DNA of 61,967 nucleotides from Planctomycetaceae bacterium (GTDB lineage Bacteria; Planctomycetota; PLA2): NCBI GenBank assembly GCA_011525755.1, contig WYBS01000047.1, positions 1 to 61,967 of the forward strand, read 5' to 3'. Shown piece by piece: positions 31,703 to 39,650 of this stretch (position 1 is its first letter; each line of letters starts with the position of its first letter). The notes under the pieces were generated by a model. It saw only the letters and a program-made list of their open reading frames with translations, ran no database searches and was not told where the DNA came from. The position numbers and the translations under genes were made by a program.

Positions 31703-34051
31703 TTACTTCGACGCGTCCGGTACTCCGTGGAAGTCCACGGCCGTGATGCCGGCGTCAGCGAACCGAGCGAGGACCCTGACCACGTCGGCGTGCGGGACGT
31801 CATGGCTCGCGCGGATCGTCCCACGCACGGGGACTCCCCGGCCGTCCGCCTCCCGCTTCGCTCCGGCGACCCAGCCGCCGAGCTTCCCGAGGTCGTCCGT
31901 CTCGCGTTCACCCATCCGGTAGCGGACCACGCCGTCCTTCAGGAACACCGAGACGACCGGCTCGACCGCCGCGGGTGCGGTCCCCACGCGCGCCCGCATC
32001 GGCAGCGCCGTCCAGTCGACCGTGCCCGAGGCGACGTCCGCGCCCACGCCGACGTTCCGCACCGCCCAGTTCTCCGAACCCTCGCGGTCACCCCAGGTCG
32101 TGCCGTCGCGCTTCGCGTCGCCGTAGTCGTCGGCGCCGCCGATGTCGAGGAAGAGCGCAAGAGACGACGCCTCCACCCAGTAGCTCGCGATCGCGTCGCG
32201 ATCCGCGAACCGGGGATCGAACCGCGCCGTGCCGGGCGGCCCCTTCGGCGCGCGGTACGTGTCGTTGCCGCCGACGTCCACGAAGAACGAGAACGACCGG
32301 TTGATCGAGTACGCGATCCCCTCCCCCGCCGTGCCCTCGTAGAGGTCGCTCGCGACCATCTCGTACGTGTCGTTCCCGCCGAGATCGACCAGCGGCGTGA
32401 TCGCGAAGTCGTGGCCGAACGCGATGCTCGTCCGCCGGCCCACGTGCCTGTCGTCGCCCCCCTCGTCCACCAGCGCGCCGATGCAGAAGTGCGCGCCCGT
32501 CGCCTGCGACCACACGTGCCCGTCGTACGAGTCGTTCCCCGCGCCGTCCCAGAGAAGCCCCGTCCCGAACCAGTAGCCGGTACCCATCGACCAGTTGCCC
32601 GACACGTACCGGTCGTCCCCCTCCGCGTCGAGGAGCGCCCCGAGCCCGCCCGCCCAGTTGTGCCCGTCCGCGCCGTCGCCGCGCCGCCCCATCGCGCACC
32701 CCTGCGCGTTCGAGACCGCGATCTTGCCGTCCGAGTGGTAGCTCGGCCGCCCCGACTTCGGCCCGTCGGGCTCGGCCACGTACGAGTCGTCGCCCGCGCG
32801 ATCCGCGAGCACTCCGACCCCCCCGACCCCCCCAAATCCTTGCCCGTCAGCGTGCAACCGGTAGTCGTCCTTCCCGGCCGCGTCCAAGAGCAGCCCGACG
32901 CCGAAGTACCCGCACCCCTGCGCCGACCAGCGCGCGACGTACGCGTCGTCGCCCGCGAGATCCACGAGCGCGCCGAAGCCGAACTGCCCCGCGCCCTGCG
33001 CGTACTGCTCCGCCTCGTACCGGTCGGCGCCGCCCGCGTCCATGAGGATCCCGATCCCGCAGACCCCCGCGCCCTGCGCCACGCGCTCGCCGCGGTACAC
33101 ATCGTCCCCGCCGAGGTCGAGGCAGAGCGAAACGAGCCGCCCCGCGCCGTTCGCCCCCGCGCCCCCCGAGTATCTGTCGTTCCCGCCGAGGTCCACGAGC
33201 AGGAGCGCGTCGCGCGCGTCGATCTCGTCGTCGCCCTTCCCGCGCACGCGGATCCAGCCCCAGGGCGTCTCCCAGTCGAAGGACGCGTCCGAAGGCCCGA
33301 GCGCGCGCCGCGCGTCGTCGAGCGCCTGGAGGCACTTCCCCGCGGCGTACCAGAGCGACGCCTCGTCCCACGCGAGCGCGACGTCGTCGAACGCCGCCGG
33401 GTACTCGAGCGCATCGACGCTCTCCGCGCCCGCGTCGAGCCGCCCGCGCGCGGCGGCGAGGGTCTCGCCGTCCACGCGCCGGAACGCGAGCGCCGCCCAG
33501 CGCCGCGCGTCCACCACGGAGAGCACGAGCCGCCCGACCGCCGAGCTCACCTCCGGCGGCAGCCGCCCCGCGGCCTCGCGCAGCTCCTTCTCGACGAGCG
33601 GGTAGGGCGAGTCTTTCCCGAACGTGACGAACCTCGTCTGCCGCCCGGCGGCGCGGTAGAGCTCGAGGATCGCGGCATCCAGCGCCACGGGCTCCGCCAG
33701 GAGGTTCGGCGAGTACGGCCGGATCCCGCCGTGCTTCGGGCCGAACCCGACGAGGTGCGCGAGCTTGTAGATCCCCCCCGCGCCGTACTCGTCCGGCGCG
33801 GCGTCCGTTCCGAGGTAGTCGCGCACGCCGCGGCCGAGCGAGCGCGTGAAGGGCACGACGGCGAGCGGCTCCGCGAAGAGCGCGTCGAAGTGGTCGAGCT
33901 TCCACGTGACCGCGCGCGGGTACCGGTGCCACGAGCCCTTCGGCTCCCAGCCGAGCCGCGCGCGGTCGAACCCCGCGAGCGCGAGCGCGTCGTCGAGAGC
34001 GTCCGCGCCCGCGGGAACGACGAGGAGGAGAAGCGGAAGAAGCCGTCGCAT
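31703..34051 (-). CDS. secreted GGDDxY-repeat solenoid protein with ExbD/TolR-like C-terminal domain
   Basis: A 782-residue protein with a signal peptide (RRLLPLLLLVVPAGADA). Residues about 1-270 form a helical domain of unknown type. Residues about 270-640 contain at least ten imperfect repeats built around DLGGNDRYSGG, AQGAGVCGIGILMDAGGADRYE and similar, with a GG(N/D)DxY turn in each unit; the regular spacing suggests a Ca-binding or Asp-rich beta-solenoid, distinct from RTX nonapeptides. The last ~80 residues (VVSVFLKDGVVRYRMG, then HADVVRVLARFADAGITAVDF) match the periplasmic C-terminal domain of ExbD/TolR. I know of no named family with this combination. The gene follows two selenoprotein genes on the same strand (70 bp gap), so it may belong to their operon. 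Confidence 0.8.
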   Translation of the reverse strand: MRRLLPLLLLVVPAGADALDDALALAGFDRARLGWEPKGSWHRYPRAVTWKLDHFDALFAEPLAVVPFTRSLGRGVRDYLGTDAAPDEYGAGGIYKLAHLVGFGPKHGGIRPYSPNLLAEPVALDAAILELYRAAGRQTRFVTFGKDSPYPLVEKELREAAGRLPPEVSSAVGRLVLSVVDARRWAALAFRRVDGETLAAARGRLDAGAESVDALEYPAAFDDVALAWDEASLWYAAGKCLQALDDARRALGPSDASFDWETPWGWIRVRGKGDDEIDARDALLLVDLGGNDRYSGGAGANGAGRLVSLCLDLGGDDVYRGERVAQGAGVCGIGILMDAGGADRYEAEQYAQGAGQFGFGALVDLAGDDAYVARWSAQGCGYFGVGLLLDAAGKDDYRLHADGQGFGGVGGVGVLADRAGDDSYVAEPDGPKSGRPSYHSDGKIAVSNAQGCAMGRRGDGADGHNWAGGLGALLDAEGDDRYVSGNWSMGTGYWFGTGLLWDGAGNDSYDGHVWSQATGAHFCIGALVDEGGDDRHVGRRTSIAFGHDFAITPLVDLGGNDTYEMVASDLYEGTAGEGIAYSINRSFSFFVDVGGNDTYRAPKGPPGTARFDPRFADRDAIASYWVEASSLALFLDIGGADDYGDAKRDGTTWGDREGSENWAVRNVGVGADVASGTVDWTALPMRARVGTAPAAVEPVVSVFLKDGVVRYRMGERETDDLGKLGGWVAGAKREADGRGVPVRGTIRASHDVPHADVVRVLARFADAGITAVDFHGVPDASK

Positions 34052-34079
34052 GGACGGCTTCCTACCAGAAACGAAGGGA

Positions 34080-34110
34080 GGGGGCGCGGGGGAGGGTTCC
34101 CCCGGCCCCC
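34080..34110. repeat. double copy of the paired homopolymer motif between selenoprotein and solenoid genes
   Basis: GGGGG-CGC-GGGGG at 34080-34092 and CCCCC-GG-CCCCC at 34099-34110 are separated by 6 nt and can pair with each other, forming a possible hairpin in the 70-bp gap between the two genes. Confidence 0.5.
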
Positions 34111-34121
34111 TCCCATCAACG

Positions 34122-35027
34122 TCACTCGGCCTTCGTCTGCGCGACGAGCGCGAGCGCGCGCTCCTCGAGGGACGTGCCCTTGAGCGCCCGCGTCAACGGG
34201 CTCAGCAGCTTGCCCGCCTCGGCCTTCTCGCCGCGGCCGATCATCGCCTCGATCTCGTCGAGCTTCTTGCCGGCCCCCTCGAGGACGAGGGCCTCCGTCT
34301 TGCCCGCGAGCTCGACGACCGCGGCGGGCTCCTTCGCGACCTTCTTCTGGAGCGCGGCCGACTCGGCGAGCGCCTTCGCGAGGTCGCCCTTCGCGAGGAG
34401 CTCCCGGACCTCGGCGTCGGCCTCGTGCACCTTCTTGAGCGTCTTCCGGCTCACGCCCTTGCCGTGCGCCTTCTCGAGCTCCTTTCTCTTCTGCGCGACG
34501 AGATCCGTCAGCGCGCCGAGGGCGTAGGCGCCCCTCAGGTTCCCCATCTCGGCGAGCGTGTGCGGATCCACGACCGCGGTGTAGGGAAGCCCGCCGGTCG
34601 TGTTGTAGCTGCCGGCCTTCGACGAGTTCATCGCCTTGAGCTCCTCGACCGTGAGGCTGGGCCAGCTGAGCAGGAACTCCTTCTCCTGGCCGTCCACGTC
34701 CTTCCGCGTGTAGGTCCCGGCGCGCTTGTCCTTCTCGTCGATGCCCTGCTGGAGCCGGTCCATCGTGAGGACGTCGACCGCACTCTCTTCCGCGAACGCG
34801 ATGTACTTCTTGTTCTGGAGCACGGACCCGTGCACCGACCAGCAGCCCCCTCACTTGAAGCCGTGGCTGTGGACGACGATCGGGACGTTCAGGAGCTTCG
34901 CCTCCTCGACCGCCGCGTCCCAGGAGCGTGCGTAGGTGACCGACGGCTCGGGCTTGTCGCCGCCGCCGGCCGTGACGAGCGTCGCGGCGAGCGCGAGCGC
35001 CGCCGCGGACAGGAACCGTTGCTTCAT
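34122..35027 (-). CDS. secreted thioredoxin-like selenoprotein with UxxC motif (copy 1; UGA at 34853-34851)
   Basis: Read through one in-frame UGA this is a 301-residue protein. It starts at ATG 35027 with a signal peptide (KQRFLSAAALALAATLVTA) and reaches the UGA at codon 59, in the context VVHSHGFK-U-GGCW. That is the active-site position of a thioredoxin-like fold, giving a U-G-G-C redox motif; a cis-Pro-like segment GGLPYTAVVD follows near residue 145, then a long helical C-terminal half. The neighbouring paralogue has UGA at exactly the same place, and both have a GGTC-loop hairpin starting 17 nt after UGA, so a nonsense mutation is unlikely. If UGA is not decoded, this would be two fragments. 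A thiol/selenol oxidoreductase acting in the envelope is the likely role; the substrate is unknown. Confidence 0.85.
34820..34833 (-). promoter_or_regulatory. bacterial SECIS-type hairpin for selenoprotein copy 1
   Basis: On the mRNA strand GCACG-GGTC-CGTGC forms a 5-bp stem with a GGUC loop, starting 17 nt after the UGA codon. Distance, stem size and G/U content of the loop suit SelB recognition. The paralogue at 35747-35760 has the same loop with the closing base pair reversed. Confidence 0.72.
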
Positions 35028-35048
35028 GTGTATCGAACCTCCGTGGTG

Positions 35049-35936
35049 CTACTTCGTCCTTGCTTCGATCGCGGACGCGCGGTCCGCGAGATCCGTTCCC
35101 TTGAGCAGCTTCGCGAGCCGGGAAGCCTCGGCGCGGGCGTCGGCCCCCCGGCCCCCCCCGATTCGCTTCTCGATCGCGTCGAGGAGCGCGGCGGCGTCCG
35201 CCATGACGGACTGGCGCGCGGAGCCGACCTTGCGCTTCGCGATCTCGTGCTCGCGCGCGGTCGTTCTCTCCATCTCCTCGACGAGCGCGAGCGCCTTCTC
35301 GATCTTCTCCTCGCCGAGGAGGAGGTCGACCTTCGCCTGCGCGTCGAGGATGTACTCCCAGAGCTTGGCATCGACCCCCTTGCCGTGCTCCTCCTCGAGA
35401 GATCTCACGTGCTTCGAGATCACCGCGATGAACGCGTCCGCGCTCGTCGCCTCGCCGCGCTGGATGCCGCCCATGTCCCTGAGGCTGTGCGGATCGACGA
35501 CGGCGGTATAGGGCATGAGCGGGCCCTTCATGTACTCGAGCGGCTTCCCCTCGTGGAGGGCGAGCATCTGCTTCACGGTGACGCCCGGGCAGCACTCGAA
35601 GCACTCCACCTCGTCTCCGTAGGGGTCCTTCGCCGTGTAGGTCTTCGCGCGGTCGGGCTTCTCCTTGAGCGCCTGCTCGATGTCCTTCATGCACATGACC
35701 TCGACGCAGCTCTCGCGCGAGAACTTGATGTACGAGGGGTTGTCGAGCACCGACCGGTGCAGCGTCCAGCAGGGGCTTCAGTAGAAGCCGTGCCGGTGGA
35801 TGACGATCGGCACGTTGCGGGCGCGCGCCTCCTCGACCGCGGCCTCCCAGGTGGGCTGCCAGCGGATGGTCTCCTTCCCCTTGCCGGCGGCGGCGAGGGG
35901 GACGAGGAGGAGCAGGGCCGCGAAACCGCGGTGCAT
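35049..35936 (-). CDS. secreted thioredoxin-like selenoprotein with UxxC motif (copy 2; UGA at 35780-35778)
   Basis: A 295-residue paralogue of the downstream gene. ATG 35936 opens a signal peptide (HRGFAALLLLVPLAAAGKG). UGA is codon 53 in the context VIHRHGFY-U-SPCW, giving U-S-P-C at the thioredoxin-type active site. Shared blocks with copy 1 include W-x-AAVEEA, the H-x-HGF-x-U core, MPYTAVVDPHSLRDM versus LPYTAVVDPHTLAEM and KHGKGV-like helices. Extra cysteines (SCVEVMC, CFECC) occur only in this copy. Its stop is TAG; the next gene begins 21 bp later after a GGAGG site, so the two form an operon. A TAGCGT box lies 10 nt before the start. Periplasmic redox function is inferred from fold and leader. 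Confidence 0.85.
35747..35760 (-). promoter_or_regulatory. bacterial SECIS-type hairpin for selenoprotein copy 2
   Basis: GCACC-GGTC-GGTGC on the mRNA strand, 17 nt after UGA. Compared with copy 1 the stem pair next to the loop changes from G-C to C-G while the loop GGUC stays constant. Such compensation is direct evidence for a conserved RNA structure. Confidence 0.75.
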
Positions 35937-36017
35937 ACCCGCTACTACGCTACCGCGGGGGTCGCTTATTGACCTTGATCGAGGGGGCCGCGAGGATCCG
36001 GGTCCCGCCGGGGCCTT

Positions 36018-37784
36018 TCAGCGTTCGGCCGCGGGGCGCTCCCCTCGCTCGGTCTTCCCCTCGGGGGCGATCGCCTCGCCGTTGATCCTCCAATCCGAGA
36101 ACGTGAGGACCTTCTTCAGCTCCATCTCGTTCGGCGGCGACCCCACCTTGGAGTGGACGACGGCCCTTGTCATGACGAGGAAGCCGCCCATTCTCGCGGT
36201 CGTGACCGTGTTCGTCTCCACGTACTTCGAGCCCTCGACCGCCAGCTCCAAGATCCACCCGCTCCAGGCGTAGAGATCGCCCGCCTTCTCGTATTGGAAG
36301 GTCAGCGTCGTATCCACGGGGCCGCTCGGGCCCTGGACGGTCGACACCACGGCGGTCAGGATGCCGTCGCGATCGAAGCGGATCTCCCTGAGGTCCCCGC
36401 CCTCGACGCGGATGACCGCACCGCCCTCGCTCTTCTTCGCGTTGAGCCTCGTGCCTTCGAGGTCGATGCGACGGTCCGCCTTGAACCACATGTCCAGCTT
36501 CCCGGCGGACCAGCCCTGCCGATCCAGCGTTCGCGCCACGCGCTCGTCGTCCCACCGGAGCGAGCCCGAGTTGCCGTCCCACCTGTACTCGCCCGTCGCC
36601 TCTGCGGTCTTGCCCGGCGGCTCCCCGACCGTCGCCCGGACCTTGCACGAGGCCTCCTTCACGCCGGCGCGCTCCAGGTCGTATTGCATCTTCATCCAGG
36701 AATCGAGCAGCTCCCGGCTGAGCGGGTCCGTAGCGGCCGGGCCCTTCTTCCCCGCCTCATGCGTCGCCTCGTCCTCCCTGGCCACCGGCTTGCCGCCGCC
36801 CGCGGCGTCCCGAACCCAGGAGCGGATCTTCCGGACCGTCGGGTCGTCGTCGCTGATCACCGGCACCATGCTCTTCATCAGCGGCGGGCCCTTCGCACGC
36901 GGGTCCACGAGGATGACATAACGTCGATGCGGCAGCACCTTCGGGAGCCTGTAGGGGACGGGCATCTTCTCGCTGCGTGCGAACCTGTCGTCGTACTTCT
37001 CCGGGTCATGCACCCAGAGGCGGTTCTTGGCCTTTCCCCTCGCGAGGTCCTCCAGGATCTCGACCTGCCAGTCCTGCGCGATGAGCGCTGCGCCCTTCGA
37101 ATCCACGAATCGGACGAGGAGGACATCCATCCCCGCCTTGACGGCTTCCCGCAGGCCCTCTGGCGTGATCCCGAACGGCTCGGGATCCACGTAGCCGTCG
37201 GCATGAGGCGTCTGCACGCCGGAGACCTCCAGCCCAAGCCGCTCACCTACCTCGCTTCGCAAGTACCGGCTTGATCCGTAGACCGCGTGCTTCTTGGTCT
37301 CCGCGCGGATCTCGTCCAGCAACCGCGCGTTGTCCGCCGCGCCCAGATGGAACGCCTCCTTCACGTACAACGGGCTCCAGGCGGCCCACTCCAATCGCGT
37401 CACGATCAGGTAGCGCTCCCCGGCCCGCAGCCGCGGCTGCCCGTCGACCGGCGTCCTCTCGTTGATCGTCAGCGGCACGAAGTACGCGCCCTCGTCGTTC
37501 CGGTACGGCTTCAGCACGTCCTCGACGGTGAAGATGTGCCAGACCGCCCACCGAGCCAAGCGGTCCGTACCCTCGATCCTGACCACGAACACCCCGCCCT
37601 TGCGACTCCGGATGGCCTCCTTCGCGGACTCGAGGACAGTCGCCGGGTCCTTGACGACCACTCCGTCCCCGGCCTCGCTGCGGCCGGCAAGGGCGAGCAC
37701 GGACGCAAGCGTGAAGAGCGCGAGATCGCCGCGGAGCGCGCGGGCCGCGAAGCCGCTCCCGGTCTCCCGCATAGGGGCCATCAT
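36018..37784 (-). CDS. large secreted protein of unknown function
   Basis: About 588 residues. The N-terminus (ALFTLASVLALAGRSEAGDG) looks like a signal peptide; starts at 37784, 37781 or 37772 are all possible and none has a clear ribosome-binding site. The first part (to about 150) has a beta-rich segment with FTVEDVLKPYR and ERYLIVTRLEW. The C-terminal ~200 residues (for example KLDMWFKADRRIDLEG, LTFQYEKAGDLYAWSGW, VLTFSDWRINGEAI) have the alternating beta pattern of LolA/LppX-like or related outer-membrane-lipoprotein carrier folds. No catalytic motif is visible. It lies 81 bp upstream of the selenoprotein pair on the same strand and may share their operon. I do not recognise a family. 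Confidence 0.72.
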   Translation of the reverse strand: MMAPMRETGSGFAARALRGDLALFTLASVLALAGRSEAGDGVVVKDPATVLESAKEAIRSRKGGVFVVRIEGTDRLARWAVWHIFTVEDVLKPYRNDEGAYFVPLTINERTPVDGQPRLRAGERYLIVTRLEWAAWSPLYVKEAFHLGAADNARLLDEIRAETKKHAVYGSSRYLRSEVGERLGLEVSGVQTPHADGYVDPEPFGITPEGLREAVKAGMDVLLVRFVDSKGAALIAQDWQVEILEDLARGKAKNRLWVHDPEKYDDRFARSEKMPVPYRLPKVLPHRRYVILVDPRAKGPPLMKSMVPVISDDDPTVRKIRSWVRDAAGGGKPVAREDEATHEAGKKGPAATDPLSRELLDSWMKMQYDLERAGVKEASCKVRATVGEPPGKTAEATGEYRWDGNSGSLRWDDERVARTLDRQGWSAGKLDMWFKADRRIDLEGTRLNAKKSEGGAVIRVEGGDLREIRFDRDGILTAVVSTVQGPSGPVDTTLTFQYEKAGDLYAWSGWILELAVEGSKYVETNTVTTARMGGFLVMTRAVVHSKVGSPPNEMELKKVLTFSDWRINGEAIAPEGKTERGERPAAER

Positions 37785-37926
37785 AAGCCCGCGTGCGCAG
37801 CGCGCGGACCGCGCCACGAGCAGCCCGGGGCGGCGGCTCCGCCGTCTGCGCCGAGGCCCCCCGGAAGCGGGGTAGCTGCCCGCACGCGGTGGCGCGCGCG
37901 ACGCCCATCAGGTATCAAGGCGTGGC

Positions 37927-38574
37927 TTGACCAGGTCCGCGCTGCTCCTCGAGATCGGGGTCGTCCTCTGCCTCGCTTGGCTCCCGCACCTCGCGAACGC
38001 GCCCTTCGTGGACCCCGCCACGGACCGCCCGTTCTTCGGCGGCATGGTCATCCTGGCCTTCGTCGCGGTGCAGATCGCGGTTCCCCTGCTCTACATCATG
38101 CTTCGTTCCGGGGAGCCGTGGTCGAAGTTCGGCGTCGTGAGGCCAAGGCCCATCGACCTCATCGGCGGCACGCTCCTCCTCGGGCTCCTCTACGTGCTGG
38201 ATCCGGTGTTCTGGATGTTCATCGGCGCCTTCGGGACCTGGGACCCGCCCGCGACGTCGTTCCCGGGCCCGTCGACGGTGGCCGACTACGTCATCCTCGC
38301 GCCCGCGTTCCTCGTCGCCGCGTTCGCGGAGGAGATCGCGATGCGCGCGTACCTGATCCCGCGGCTGCGGGACCTCGGACTCGGCTGGGTGAGCGCGCTG
38401 CTGATCTCGAGCGCGCTCTTCGCGTCGTACCATCTCTACCAGGGCGCCGCGTCGACGGCCTACATCTTCCTCTTCGGGCTCGTCCTCGGCGGCGTGTTCC
38501 TCCTCTCGCCGCGGCTCTGGCCCATCACGATCGCTCACACGCTCCAGAACGTGCTCCTCGCCCTGAGCGCGTGA
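37927..38574 (+). CDS. CPBP-family intramembrane metalloprotease
   Basis: A 215-residue polytopic membrane protein starting at TTG 37927; no in-frame ATG precedes the first helix, and a TATCAA box lies 8 nt upstream. The CAAX/bacteriocin-processing motifs are present: EEIAMRAYLIPRL near residue 138, SSALFASYHLYQG with the second conserved His near residue 165, and the terminal ITIAHTLQN. These supply the glutamates and histidines of the active site. CPBP proteases cleave within the membrane and are linked to peptide maturation or immunity; no substrate gene is adjacent. The gene is divergent from the 36018-37784 gene. Confidence 0.85.
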   Translation: MTRSALLLEIGVVLCLAWLPHLANAPFVDPATDRPFFGGMVILAFVAVQIAVPLLYIMLRSGEPWSKFGVVRPRPIDLIGGTLLLGLLYVLDPVFWMFIGAFGTWDPPATSFPGPSTVADYVILAPAFLVAAFAEEIAMRAYLIPRLRDLGLGWVSALLISSALFASYHLYQGAASTAYIFLFGLVLGGVFLLSPRLWPITIAHTLQNVLLALSA

Positions 38575-38703
38575 AGCGGAGGGAGCGGTCGAGCGCTGCC
38601 CGCGCACCTTCCGTGGGCGCGCAACCCGGAGCCGTCCGATGCAGGGGGGCTCGGGGGGCAGGGCCCGGATCGCCCGGTAGAATCCCGAGCTGGAGGACCT
38701 GTC

Positions 38704-39618
38704 ATGATCCCGCGCGTCCGTATCCTGCTGCCCATCGCGCTCGTTGCCGCATCCCTCGCGGCGTCCGGGGAGGAGCCCGCGCCCGCGGCCGAGAAGCCGA
38801 AGCCCGTCGAGGCGAAGGCGCGCTCCGCCGACGGGATCGAGATCGTCTACGACACGCGCGGCGAGGGCGAGATGGCGCTCGTCTTCGTCCACGGCTGGTG
38901 CGGCGACCGCTCGTTCTGGAAGGAGCAGCTCGACGTGTTCGCGGAGAAGCACCGGGTGGTGGGCCTCGACCTCGCGGGGCACGGGGCGTCGGGGAAGGAC
39001 CGCAAGGAGTGGTCGGTCGACGCCTTCGCGGCGGACGTCGAGGCGGTGATGAAGGCGGCGGATGCGAAGCGCGCGATCCTCGTCGGGCATTCCATGGGCG
39101 GGCCCGTCTCGCTGCTCGCGGCGAAGCGGATGCCGGACCGCGTCCGGGCGGTCGTCGGCGTGGACACGCTGCACAACGTGGAGTTCAAGTGGCCGGAGGA
39201 GCAGACGAAGCAGTTCCTCGCGATGTGGGAGGCCGACTACGAGGGGACGACGCGCATGTTCCTCAAGGGCATGCTTCCCTCGGACGCCGATCCCGCGCTC
39301 TCGAAGTACGTCACGGACAAGGTGCTCGGCGCGGACCGGAGGATGGCGACCGGGGTGATGCGGACGCTGACCGCCTTCGACGCGAAGGCGGCGCTCGAGG
39401 GCGCGAAGGTGCCCGTGCGCTGCATCAACGCGGCGCCGGGCACCTTGCAGTTCGCGATGCCGACGGCGGTGGAGACGAACCGGAGGCACGGCGACTTCGA
39501 CGTGGTGCTGGTCGAGGGTGTCGGCCACTTCCCGATGCTCGAGAAGCCGAAGGAGTTCAACGAGAAGCTCGCGGAGTGGCTCAAGAAGCTCGAATCGTCG
39601 ACCGCCAGGAAGGAGTAG
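38704..39618 (+). CDS. secreted alpha/beta-hydrolase
   Basis: A 304-residue hydrolase with a signal peptide (RVRILLPIALVAASLAASG). The fold motifs are VFVHGWCGDRSFW with the oxyanion region near residue 62, the nucleophile elbow GHSMGG near residue 128 with Ser as nucleophile, and a C-terminal His in GVGHFPML near residue 277. A GGAGG site precedes the ATG and a TAGAAT box lies at 38678-38683. It belongs to the broad lipase/esterase/haloperoxidase-like group; the substrate cannot be predicted. It stands 32 bp upstream of the M48-like peptidase gene and may be cotranscribed with it. Confidence 0.9.
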   Translation: MIPRVRILLPIALVAASLAASGEEPAPAAEKPKPVEAKARSADGIEIVYDTRGEGEMALVFVHGWCGDRSFWKEQLDVFAEKHRVVGLDLAGHGASGKDRKEWSVDAFAADVEAVMKAADAKRAILVGHSMGGPVSLLAAKRMPDRVRAVVGVDTLHNVEFKWPEEQTKQFLAMWEADYEGTTRMFLKGMLPSDADPALSKYVTDKVLGADRRMATGVMRTLTAFDAKAALEGAKVPVRCINAAPGTLQFAMPTAVETNRRHGDFDVVLVEGVGHFPMLEKPKEFNEKLAEWLKKLESSTARKE

Positions 39619-39650
39619 ACGCCTCCGGGCGCGAGGCCCCTCGCGCCTGC

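Noticed and set aside
34122-35936. Two pseudogenes caused by nonsense mutations
   Set aside because: Same UGA position in two paralogues, UxxC context and matching hairpins with a compensatory change favour selenocysteine.
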